Assembly: GCA_963691655.1 (NCBI GenBank)
Contig: OY829326.1
Location: forward strand, 11,396,878-11,460,877
Length of the DNA stretch: 64,000 nucleotides
DNA from: Toxonevra muliebris
Taxonomy: Eukaryota; Arthropoda; Insecta; Diptera; Pallopteridae
Direction: 5' to 3'
The notes under the pieces are model-generated. The model ran no database searches. It was not told where the DNA came from and saw only the letters and a program-made list of their open reading frames with translations. The translations under genes and the position numbers were made by a program. This document shows positions 51,001-63,000 of this stretch, piece by piece (within the stretch, counting starts at the first letter, position 1; each line of letters starts with the position of its first letter).

Positions 51001-54000
51001 AAGGTGTCTCCGACAGTATAAAACGTCAGTATAAAACGTCTTCTCTCCTATAGAAAAGGTGTCTCCGACAGTATAAAACGTCTTCTCCCCTATAGAAAAG
51101 GTGTCTGCGACAGTATAAAACGTCTTCTCCCCTATAGAAAAGGTGTCTGCGACAGTATAAAACGTCTTCTCCCCTATAGAAAAGGTGTCTCCGACAGTAT
51201 AAAACGTCTTCTCCCCTATAGAAAAGGTGTCTGCGACAGTATAAAACGTCTTCTCCCCTATAGAAAAGGTGTCTCCGACAGTTCAAAACGTCTTCTCTCC
51301 TATAGAAAAGGTGTCTGCGACAGTATAAAACGTCAGTATAAAACGTCTTCTCTCCTATAGAAAAGGTGTCTCCGACAGTATAAAACGTCTTCTCCCCTAT
51401 AGAAAAGGTGTCTCCGACAGTATAAAACGTCTTCTCCCCTATAGAAAAGGTGTCTCCGACAGTATAAAACGTCTTCTCTCCTATAGAAAAGGTGTCTCCG
51501 ACAGTATAAAACGTCTTCTCCCCTATAGAAAAGGTGTCTGCGACAGTATAAAACGTCTTCTCTCCTATAGAAAAGGTGTCTCCGACACTATAAAACGTCT
51601 TCTCCCCTATAGAAAAGGTTTCTCCGACAGTATAAAACGTCTTCTCCCCTATAGAAAAGGTGTCTCCGACAGTATAAAACGTCTTCTCTCCTATAGAAAA
51701 GGTGTCTGCGACAGTATAAAACGTCTTCTCCCCTATAGAAAAGGTGTCTCCGACAGTATAAAACGTCTTCTCCCCTATAGAAAAGGTGTCTGCGACAGTA
51801 TAAAACGTCTTCTCCCCTATAGAAAAGGTGTCTCCGACAGTATAAAACGTCTTCTCCCCTATAGAAAAGGTGTCTGCGACAGTATAAAACGTCTTCTCCC
51901 CTATAGAAAAGGTGTCTGCGACAGTATAAAACGTCTTCTCCCCTATAGAAAAGGTTTCTCCGACAGTATAAAACGTCTTCTCCCCTATGGAAAAGGTGTC
52001 TGCGACAGTATAAAACGTCTTCTCCCCTATAGAAAAGGTGTCTCCGACAGTATAAAACGTCTTCTCTCCTATAGAAAAGGTGTCTCCGACAGTATAAAAC
52101 GTCTTCTCTCCTATAGAAAAGGTGTCTCCGACAGTATAAAACGTCTTCTCTCCTATAGAAAAGGTTTCTGCGACAGTATAAAACGTCAGTATAGAACGTC
52201 TTCTCTCATATAGAAAAGGTGTCTCCGACAGTATAAAACGTCAGTATAAAACGTCTTCTCTCCTATAGAAAAGGTGTCTCCGACAGTATAAAACGTCTTC
52301 TCCCCTATAGAAAAGGTGTCTGCGACAGTATAAAACGTCTTCTCCCCTATAGAAAAGGTGTCTGCGACAGTATAAAACGTCTTCTCCCCTATAGAAAAGG
52401 TTTCTCCGACAGTATAAAACGTCTTCTCCCCTATAGAAAAGGTTTCTCCGACAGTATAAAACGTCTTCTCCCCTATAGAAAAGGTGTCTGCGACAGTATA
52501 AAACGTCTTCTCTCCTATAGAAAAGGTGTCTGCGACAGTATAAAACGTCTTCTCCCCTATAGAAAAGGTGTCTCCGACAGTATAAAACGTCTTCTCCCCT
52601 ATAGAAAAGGTGTCTGCGACAGTATAAAACGTCAGTATAAAACGTCTTCTCTCCTATAGAAAAGGTGTCTCCGACAGTATAAAACGTCTTCTCTCCTATA
52701 GAAAAGGTGTCTCCGACAGTATAAAACGTCTTCTCCCCTATAGAAAAGGTATCTCCGACAGTATAAAACGTCTTCTCTCCTATAGAAAAGGTGTCTCCGA
52801 CAGTATAAAACGTCTTCTCCCCTATAGAAAAGGTGTCTGCGACAGTATAAAACGTCTTCTCTCCTATAGAAAAGGTGTCTCCGACAGTATAAAACGTCTT
52901 CTCTCCTATAGAAAAGGTGTCTCCGACAGTATAAAACGTCTTCTCCCCTATAGAAAAGGTGTCTCCGACAGTATAAAACGTCTTCTCTCCTATAGAAAAG
53001 GTGTCTCCGACAGTATAAAACGTCTTCTCCCCTATAGAAAAGGTGTCTGCGACAGTATAAAACGTCTTCTCTCCTATAGGAAAGGTGTCTCCGACAGTAT
53101 AAAACGTCTTCTCCCCTATAGAAAAGGTTTCTCCGACAGTATAAAACGTCTTCTCCCCTATAGAAAAGGTTTCTCCGACAGTATAAAACGTCTTCTCCCC
53201 TATAGAAAAGGTGTCTCCGACAGTATAAAACGTCTTCTCTCCTATAGAAAAGGTGTCTGCGACAGTATAAAACGTCTTCTCTCCTATAGAAAAGGTGTCT
53301 GCGACAGTATAAAACGTCTTCTCCCCTATAGAAAAGGTGTCTCCGACAGTATAAAACGTCTTCTCTCCTATAGAAAAGGTGTCTGCGACAGTATAAAACG
53401 TCTTCTCTCCTATAGAAAAGGTGTCTGCGACAGTATAAAACGTCTTCTCCCCTATAGAAAAGGTGTCTGCGACAGTATAAAACGTCTTCTCCCCTATAGA
53501 AAAGGTGTCTCCGACAGTATAAAACGTCTTCTCCCCTATAGAAAAGGTTTCTCCGACAGTATAAAACGTCTTCTCCCCTATAGAAAAGGTGTCTGCGACA
53601 GTATAAAACGTCTTCTCCCCTATAGAAAAGGTGTCTGCGACAGTATAAAACGTCTTCTCCCCTATAGAAAAGGTTTCTCCGACAGTATAAAAGTCTTCTC
53701 CCCTATAGAAAAGGTTTCTCCGACAGTACAAAACGTCTTCTCCCCTATAGAAAAGGTGTCTCCGACAGTATAAAACGTCTTCTCTCCTATAGAAAAGGTG
53801 TCTCCGACAGTATAAAACGTCTTCTCCCCTATAGAAAAGGTGTCTGCGACAGTATAAAACGTCTTCTCCCCTATAGAAAAGGTGTCTCCGACAGTTCAAA
53901 ACGTCTTCTCTCCTATAGAAAAGGTGTCTGCGACAGTATAAAACGTCAGTATAAAACGTCTTCTCTCCTATAGAAAAGGTGTCTCCGACAGTATAAAACG

Positions 54001-57000
54001 TCTTCTCCCCTATAGAAAAGGTGTCTCCGACAGTATAAAACGTCTTCTCCCCTATAGAAAAGGTGTCTGCGACAGTATAAAACGTCTTCTCCCCTATAGA
54101 AAAGGTTTCTCCGACAGTATAAAACGTCTTCTCCCCTATAGAAAAGGTGTCTGCGACAGTATAAAACGTCTTCTCCCCTATAGAAAAGGTGTCTGCGACA
54201 GTATAAAACGTCTTCTCCCCTATAGAAAAGGTTTCTCCGACAGTATAAAAGTCTTCTCCCCTATAGAAAAGGTTTCTCCGACAGTACAAAACGTCTTCTC
54301 CCCTATAGAAAAGGTGTCTCCGACAGTATAAAACGTCTTCTCCCCTATAGAAAAGGTGTCTCCGACAGTATAAAACGTCTTCTCTCCTATAGAAAAGGTG
54401 TCTGCGACAGTATAAAACGTCTTCTCTCCTATAGAAAAGGTGTCTGCGACAGTATAAAACGTCTTCTCCCCTATAGAAAAGGTGTCTCCGACAGTATAAA
54501 ACGTCTTCTCTCCTATAGAAAAGGTGTCTCCGACAGTATAAAACGTCTTCTCTCCTATAGAAAAGGTGTCTCCGACAGTATAAAACGTCTTCTCTCCTAT
54601 AGAAAAGGTTTCTCCGACAGTATAAAACGTCTTCTCTCCTATAGAAAAGGTGTCTCCGACAGTATAAAACGTCTTCTCTCCTATAGAAAAGGTGTCTGCG
54701 ACAGTATAAAACGTCTTCTCTCCTATAGAAAAGGTGTCTGCGACAGTATAAAACGTCTTCTCCCCTATAGAAAAGGTGTCTGCGACAGTATAAAACGTCT
54801 TCTCCCCTATAGAAAAGGTTTCTCCGACAGTACAAAACGTCTTCTCCCCTATAGAAAAGGTGTCTCCGACAGTATAAAACGTCTTCTCTCCTATAGAAAA
54901 GGTGTCTCCGACAGTATAAAACGTCTTCTCCCCTATAGAAAAGGTGTCTGCGACAGTATAAAACGTCTTCTCCCCTATAGAAAAGGTGTCTCCGACAGTT
55001 CAAAACGTCTTCTCTCCTATAGAAAAGGTGTCTGCGACAGTATAAAACGTCAGTATAAAACGTCTTCTCTCCTATAGAAAAGGTGTCTCCGACAGTATAA
55101 AACGTCTTCTCCCCTATAGAAAAGGTGTCTCCGACAGTATAAAACGTCTTCTCCCCTATAGAAAAGGTGTCTGCGACAGTATAAAACGTCTTCTCTCCTA
55201 TAGAAAAGGTGTCTCCGACAGTATAAAACGTCTTCTCCCCTATAGAAAAGGTGTCTGCGACAGTATAAAACGTCAGTATAAAACGTCTTCTCTCCTATAG
55301 AAAAGGTGTCTCCGACAGTATAAAACGTCTTCTCCCCTATAGAAAAGGTGTCTCCGACAGTATAAAACGTCTTCTCCCCTATAGAAAAGGTATCTCCGAC
55401 AGTATAAAACGTCTTCTCCCCTATAGAAAAGGTGTCTCCGACAGTATAAAACGTCTTCTCTCCTATAGAAAAGGTGTTTCCGACAGTATAAAACGTCTTC
55501 TCCCCTATAGAAAAGGTGTCTGCGACAGTATAAAACGTCTTCTCTCCTATAGGAAAGGTGTCTCCGACAGTATAAAACGTCTTCTCTCCTATAGAAAAGG
55601 TGTCTGCGACAGTATAAAACGTCTTCTCCCCTATAGAAAAGGTGTCTCCGACAGTATAAAACGTCTTCTCCCCTATAGAAAAGGTGTCTGCGACAGTATA
55701 AAACGTCTTCTCCCCTATAGAAAAGGTTTCTCCGACAGTGTAAAACGTCTTCTCCCCTATAGAAAAGGTGTATCCGACAGTATAAAACGTCTTCTCTCCT
55801 ATAGAAAAGGTGTCTGCGACAGTATAAAACGTCTTCTCTCCTATAGAAAAGGTGTCTGCGACAGTATAAAACGTCTTCTCCCCTATAGAAAAGGTGTCTC
55901 CGACAGTATAAAACGTCTTCTCTCCTATAGAAAAGGTGTCTCCGACAGTATAAAACGTCTTCTCTCCTATAGAAAAGGTGTCTCCGACAGTATAAAACGT
56001 CTTCTCTCCTATAGAAAAGGTGTCTCCGACAGTATAAAACGTCTTCTCTCCTATAGAAAAGGTGTCTGCGACAGTATAAAACGTCTTCTCTCCTATAGAA
56101 AAGGTGTCTGCGACAGTATAAAACGTCTTCTCCCCTATAGAAAAGGTGTCTGCGACAGTATAAAACGTCTTCTCTCCTATAGAAAAGGTGTCTCCGACAG
56201 TATAAAACGTCTTCTCCCCTATAGAAAAGGTGTCTGCGACAGTATAAAACGTCTTCTCCCCTATAGAAAAGGTGTCTGCGACAGTATAAAACGTCTTCTC
56301 CCCTATAGAAAAGGTTTCTCCGACAGTATAAAAGTCTTCTCCCCTATAGAAAAGGTTTCTCCGACAGTACAAAACGTCTTCTCCCCTATAGAAAAGGTGT
56401 CTCCGACAGTATAAAACGTCTTCTCTCCTATAGAAAAGGTGTCTCCGACAGTATAAAACGTCTTCTCCCCTATAGAAAAGGTGTCTGCGACAGTATAAAA
56501 CGTCTTCTCCCCTATAGAAAAGGTGTCTCCGACAGTTCAAAACGTCTTCTCTCCTATAGAAAAGGTGTCTGCGACAGTATAAAACGTCAGTATAAAACGT
56601 CTTCTCTCCTATAGAAAAGGTGTCTCCGACAGTATAAAACGTCTTCTCCCCTATAGAAAAGGTGTCTCCGACAGTATAAAACGTCTTCTCCCCTATAGAA
56701 AAGGTGTCTCCGACAGTATAAAACGTCTTCTCCCCTATAGAAAAGGTGTCTCCGACAGTATAAAACGTCTTCTCCCCTATAGAAAAGGTTTCTCCGACAG
56801 TATAAAACGTCTTCTCCCCTATAGAAAAGGTGTCTCCGACAGTATAAAACGTCTTCTCTCCTATAGAAAAGGTGTCTCCGACAGTATAAAACGTCTTCTC
56901 TCCTATAGAAAAGGTGTCTCCGACAGTATAAAACGTCTTGTCTCCTATAGAAAAGGTTTCTCCGACAGTATGAAACGTCTTCTCTCCTATAGAAAAGGTG

Positions 57001-58930
57001 TCTCCGACAGTATAAAACGTCTTCTCTCCTATAGAAAAGGTGTCTGCGACAGTATAAAACGTCTTCTCTCCTATAGAAAAGGTGTCTGCGACAGTATAAA
57101 ACGTCTTCTCCCCTATAGAAAAGGTGTCTGCGACAGTATAAAACGTCTTCTCCCCTATAGAAAAGGTGTCTCCGACAGTATAAAACGTCTTCTCCCCTAT
57201 AGAAAAGGTTTCTCCGACAGTATAAAAGTCTTCTCCCCTATAGAAAAGGTGTCTGCGACAGTATAAAACGTCTTCTCCCCTATAGAAAAGGTTTCTCCGA
57301 CAGTATAAAAGTCTTCTCCCCTATAGAAAAGGTTTCTCCGACAGTACAAAACGTCTTCTCCCCTATAGAAAAGGTGTCTCCGACAGTATAAAACGTCTTC
57401 TCTCCTATAGAAAAGGTGTCTCCGACAGTATAAAACGTCTTCTCCCCTATAGAAAAGGTGTCTCCGACAGTATAAAACGTCTTCTCTCCTATAGAAAAGG
57501 TGTCTCCGACAGTATAAAACGTCTTCTCTCCTATAGAAAAGGTGTCTCCGACAGTATAAAACGTCTTCTCTCCTATAGAAAAGGTTTCTCCGACAGTATA
57601 AAACGTCCTCTCTCCTATAAAAAAGGTGTCTCCGACAGTATAAAACGTCTTCTCCCCTATAGAAAAGGTGTCTGCGACAGTATAAAACGTCTTCTCCCCT
57701 ATAGAAAAGGTGTCTCCGACAGTATAAAACGTCTTCTCCCCTATAGAAAAGGTGTCTCCGACAGTATAAAACGTCCTCTCTCCTATAAAAAAGGTGTCTC
57801 CGACAGTATAAAACGTCTTCTCCCCTATAGAAAAGGTGTCTGCGACAGTATAAAACGTCAGTATAGAACGTCTTCTCTCCTATAGAAAAGGTGTCTCCGA
57901 CAGTATAAAACGTCAGTATAAAACGTCTTCTCTCCTATAGAAAAGGTGTCTGCGACAGTATAAAACGTCTTCTCCCCTATAGAAAAGGTGTCTGCGACAG
58001 TATAAAACGTCTTCTCCCCTATAGAAAAGGTGTCTCCGACAGTATAAAACGTCTTCTCCCCTATAGAAAAGGTGTCTGCGACAGTATAAAACGTCTTCTC
58101 CCCTAAAGATAAGGTGTCTGCGACAGTATAAAACGTCTTCTCTCCTATAGAAAAGGTGTCTGCGACAGTATAAAACGTCTTCTCCCCTATAGAAAAGGTG
58201 TCTCCGACAGTATAAAACGTCTTCTCTCCTATAGAAAAGGTTTCTCCGACAGTATAAAACGTCCTCTCTCCTATAAAAAAGGTGTCTCCGACAGTATAAA
58301 ACGTCTTCTCCCCTATAGAAAAGGTGTCTCCGACAGTATAAAACGTCTTCTCCCCTATAGAAAAGGTGTCTCCGACAGTATAAAACGTCCTCTCTCCTAT
58401 AGAAAAGGTGTCTGCGACAGTATAAAACGTCTTCTCTCCTATAGGAAAGGTGTCTCCGACAGTATAAAACGTCTTCTCCCCTATAGAAAAGGTTTCTCCG
58501 ACAGTATAAAACGTCTTCTCCCCTATAGAAAAGGTGTCTCCGACAGTATAAAACGTCCTCTCTCCTATAAAAAAGGTGTCTCCGACAGTATAAAACGTCT
58601 TCTCCCCTATAGAAAAGGTGTCTGCGACAGTATAAAACGTCTTCTCTCCTATAGAAAAGGTGTCTGCGACAGTATAAAACGTCTTCTCCCCTATAGAAAA
58701 GGTGTCTGCGACAGTATAAAACGTCTTCTCCCATATAGAAAAGGTTTCTCCGACAGTATAAAACGTCTTCTCCCCTATAGAAAAGGTGTCTGCGACAGTA
58801 TAAAACGTCTTCTCCCCTATAGAAAAGGTGTCTGCGACAGTATAAAACGTCTTCTCCCCTATAGACGAGGTTTCTCCGACAGTATAAAAGTCTTCTCCCC
58901 TATAGAAAAGGTTTCTCCGACAGTACAAAA
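42088..58930 (+). repeat. Stretch holding nine 41-bp monomers (1-bp deletion)
   Basis: GTATAAAAGTC replaces GTATAAAACGTC, a single-C loss giving 41 bp. AAAAGTC starts near 42091, 42985, 45586, 53689, 54247, 56330, 57224, 57307 and 58886. At 53.7, 54.2, 56.3, 57.3 and 58.9 kb the next monomer but one begins with GTACAAAAC, so these five share a dimer or larger unit of common descent. I saw none outside 42-59 kb. Ordinary 42-bp monomers lie between them. Confidence 0.88.
47691..47942 (+). repeat. Run of six identical consecutive 42-bp monomers
   Basis: Six monomers in a row are the T18/G33/C37 type (CTCTCC, GTGTCTCC) with no difference between them. Most of the array alternates subtypes every one to three monomers. 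The run looks like a fresh single-monomer expansion. Confidence 0.75.
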
Positions 58931-59943
58931 CGTCTTCTCCCCTATAGAAAAGGTGTCTCCGACAGTATAAAACGTCTTCTCCCCTATAGAAAAGGTTTCT
59001 CCGACAGTATAAAACGTCTTCTCCCCTATAGAAAAGGTGTCTCCGACAGTATAAAACGTCTTCTCTCCTATAGAAAAGGTGTCTGCGACAGTATAAAACG
59101 TCTTCTCTCCTATAGAAAAGGTTTCTCCGACAGTATAAAACGTCCTCTCTCCTATAAAAAAGGTGTCTCCGACAGTATAAAACGTCTTCTCCCCTATAGA
59201 AAAGGTGTCTGCGACAGTATAAAACGTCTTCTCCCCTATAGAAAAGGTGTCTCCGACAGTATAAAACGTCCTCTCTCCTATAAAAAAGGTGTCTCCGACA
59301 GTATAAAACGTCTTCTCCCCTATAGAAAAGGTGTCTCCGACAGTATAAAACGTCTTCTAACCTATAGAAAAGGTGTCTCCGACAGTATAAAACGTCTTCT
59401 CTCCTATAGAAAAGGTTTCTCCGACAGTATAAAACGTCTTCTCCCCTATAGAAAAGGTGTCTGCGACAGTATAAAACGTCTTCTCCCCTATAGAAAAGGT
59501 GTCTCCGACAGTATAAAACGTCCTCTCTCCTATAAAAAAGGTGTCTCCGACAGTATAAAACGTCTTCTCCCCTATAGAAAAGGTGTCTGCGACAGTATAA
59601 AACGTCAGTATAGAACGTCTTCTCTCCTATAGAAAAGGTGTCTCCGACAGTATAAAACGTCAGTATAAAACGTCTTCTCTCCTATAGAAAAGGTGTCTCC
59701 GACAGTATAAAACGTCTTCTCCCCTATAGAAAAGGTGTCTGCGACAGTATAAAACGTCTTCTCCCCTATAGAAAAGGTTTCTCCGACAGTATAAAACGTC
59801 TTCTCCCCTATAGAAAAGGTTTCTCCGACAGTATAAAACGTCTTCTCCCCTATAGAAAAGGTGTCTGCGACAGTATAAAACGTCTTCTCTCCTATAGAAA
59901 AGGTGTCTGCGACAGTATAAAACGTCTTCTCCCCTATAGAAAA

Positions 59944-60060
59944 GATGTCTCCGACAGTTCAAAACGTCTTCTCCCCTATAGAAAAGGTGTCTGCGACAGT
60001 ATAAAACGTCTTCTCCCCTATAGAAAAGATGTCTCCGACAGTTCAAAACGTCTTCTCCCC
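59944..60060 (+). repeat. Recent 84-bp dimer duplication
   Basis: The rare combination GATGTCTCCGACAGTTC occurs at 59944 and again at 60028, 84 bp apart, with a TCTGCGACA monomer between. This is a two-monomer tandem duplication that kept both rare variants. Confidence 0.82.
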
Positions 60061-63000
60061 TATAGAAAAGGTGTCTGCGACAGTATAAAACGTCTTCTCT
60101 CCTATAGAAAAGGTGTCTGCGACAGTATAAAACGTCTTCTCCCCTATAGAAAAGGTGTCTCCGACAGTATAAAACGTCTTCTCCCCTATAGAAAAGGTGT
60201 CTCCGACAGTATAAAACGTCTTCTCCCCTATAGAAAAGGTGTCTGCGACAGTATAAAACGTCTTCTCCCCTATAGCAAAGGTTTCTCCGACAGTATAAAA
60301 CGTCTTCTCCCCTATAGAAAAGGTGTCTCCGACAGTATAAAACGTCTTCTCTCCTATAGAAAAGGTGTCTGCGACAGTATAAAACGTCTTCTCCCCTATA
60401 GAAAAGGTGTCTCCGACAGTATAAAACGTCTTCTCCCCTATAGAAAAGGTGTCTGCGACAGTATAAAACGTCTTCTCCCCTATAGAAAAGGTGTCTGCGA
60501 CAGTATAAAACGTCTTCTCCCCTATAGAAAAGGTTTCTCCGACAGTATAAAACGTCTTCTCCCCTATAGAAAAGGTTTCTCCGACAGTATAAAACGTCTT
60601 CTCCCCTATAGAAAAGGTGTCTCCGACAGTATAAAACGTCTTCTCCCCTATAGAAAAGGTGTCTGCGACAGTATAAAACGTCTTCTCCCCTATAGAAAAG
60701 GTTTCTCCGACAGTATAAAACGTCTTCTCCCCTATAGAAAAGGTGTCTCCGACAGTATAAAACGTCTTCTCTCCTATAGAAAAGGTGTCTGCGACAGTAT
60801 AAAACGTCTTCTCTCCTATAGAAAAGGTGTCTGCGACAGTATAAAACGTCTTCTCCCCTATAGAAAAGGTGTCTCCGACAGTATAAAACGTCTTCTCTCC
60901 TATAGAAAAGGTTTCTCCGACAGTATAAAACGTCTTCTCCCCTATAGAAAAGGTTTCTCCGACAGTATAAAACGTCTTCTCTCCTATAGAAAAAGTTTCT
61001 CCGACAGTATAAAACGTCTTCTCTCCTATAGAAAAGGTTTTTCCGACAGTATAAAAGGTCCTCTCTCCTATAAAAAAGGTGTCTCCGACAGTATAAAACG
61101 TCTTCTCCCCTATAGAAAAGGTGTCTGCGACAGTATAAAACGTCTTCTCCCCTATAGAAAAGGTGTCTCCGACAGTATAAAACGTCTTCTCCCCTATAGA
61201 AAAGGTGTCTCCGACAGTATAAAACGTCCTCTCTCCTATAAAAAAGGTGTCTCCGACAGTATAAAACGTCTTCTCCCCTATAGAAAAGGTGTCTGCGACA
61301 GTATAAAACGTCAGTATAGAACGTCTTCTCTCCTATAGAAAAGGTGTCTCCGACAGTATAAAACGTCAGTATAAAACGTCTTCTCTCCTATAGAAAAGGT
61401 GTCTGCGACAGTATAAAACGTCTTCTCTCCTATAGAAAAGGTGTCTGCGACAGTATAAAACGTCTTCTCCCCTATAGAAAAGGTGTCTCCGACAGTATAA
61501 AACGTCTTCTCTCCTATAGAAAAGGTTTCTCCGACAGTATAAAACGTCTTCTCCCCTATAGAAAAGGTTTCTCCGACAGTATAAAACGTCTTCTCTCCTA
61601 TAGAAAAGGTTTCTCCGACAGTATAAAACGTCTTCTCTCCTATAGAAAAGGTTTTTCCGACAGTATAAAAGGTCCTCTCTCCTATAAAAAAGGTGTCTCC
61701 GACAGTATAAAACGTCTTCTCCCCTATAGAAAAGGTGTCTGCGACAGTATAAAACGTCTTCTCCCCTATAGAAAAGGTGTCTCCGACAGTATAAAACGTC
61801 TTCTCCCCTATAGAAAAGGTGTCTCCGACAGTATAAAACGTCCTCTCTCCTATAAAAAAGGTGTCTCCGACAGTATAAAACGTCTTCTCCCCTATAGAAA
61901 AGGTGTCTGCGACAGTATAAAACGTCAGTATAGAACGTCTTCTCTCCTATAGAAAAGGTGTCTCCGACAGTATAAAACGTCAGTATAAAACGTCTTCTCT
62001 CCTATAGAAAAGATGTCTCCGACAGTATAAAACGTCTTCTCCCCTATAGAAAAGGTGTCTGCGACAGTATAAAACGTCTTCTCCCCTATAGAAAAGGTGT
62101 CTCCGACAGTATAAAACGTCTTCTCCCCTATAGAAAAGGTGTCTCCGACAGTATAAAACGTCCTCTCTCCTATAAAAAAGGTGTCTCCGACAGTATAAAA
62201 CGTCCTCTCCCCTATAGAAAAGGTGTCTGCGACAGTATAAAACGTCAGTATAGAACGTCTTCTCTCCTATAGAAAAGGTGTCTCCGACAGTATAAAACGT
62301 CTTCTCCCCTATAGAAAAGGTGTCTCCGACAGTATAAAACGTCCTCTCTCCTATAAAAAAGGTGTCTCCGACAGTATAAAACGTCCTCTCCCCTATAGAA
62401 AAGGTGTCTGCGACAGTATAAAACGTCAGTATAAAACGTCTTCTCTCCTATAGAAAAGGTGTCTCCGACAGTATAAAACGTCTTCTCCCCTATAGAAAAG
62501 GTGTCTCCGACAGTATAAAACGTCCTCTCTCCTATAAAAAAGGTGTCTCCGACAGTATAAAACGTCCTCTCCCCTATAGAAAAGGTGTCTGCGACAGTAT
62601 AAAACGTCAGTATAGAACGTCTTCTCTCCTATAGAAAAGGTGTCTCCGACAGTATAAAACGTCAGTATAAAACGTCTTCTCTCCTATAGAAAAGGTGTCT
62701 CCGACAGTATAAAACGTCTTCTCCCCTATAGAAAAGGTGTCTGCGACAGTATAAAACGTCTTCTCCCCTATAGAAAAGGTGTCTCCGACAGTATAAAACG
62801 TCTTCTCCCCTATAGAAAAGGTGTCTGCGACAGTATAAAACGTCTTCTCCCCTATAGAAAAGGTTTCTCCGACAGTATAAAACGTCTTCTCCCCTATAGA
62901 AAAGGTTTCTCCGACAGTATAAAACGTCTTCTCCCCTATAGAAAAGGTGTCTGCGACAGTATAAAACGTCTTCTCCCCTATAGAAAAGGTGTCTGCGACA

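Noticed and set aside
52241..55003. 920-codon minus-strand open reading frame and the similar ones at 30.6-63.0 kb
   Set aside because: They are pure repeat translation with a TTG start created by a point variant, frame switches at indels, no non-repeat domain, and two minus-strand frames open at once. This follows from a 42-bp period, not from coding selection.
56970..57266. 98-codon plus-strand open reading frame starting with ATG
   Set aside because: The ATG comes from a single A-to-G change (GTATGAAACG), and the frame ATA AAA CGT is open in every monomer by period alone. It ends soon after a 41-bp monomer shifts the frame.
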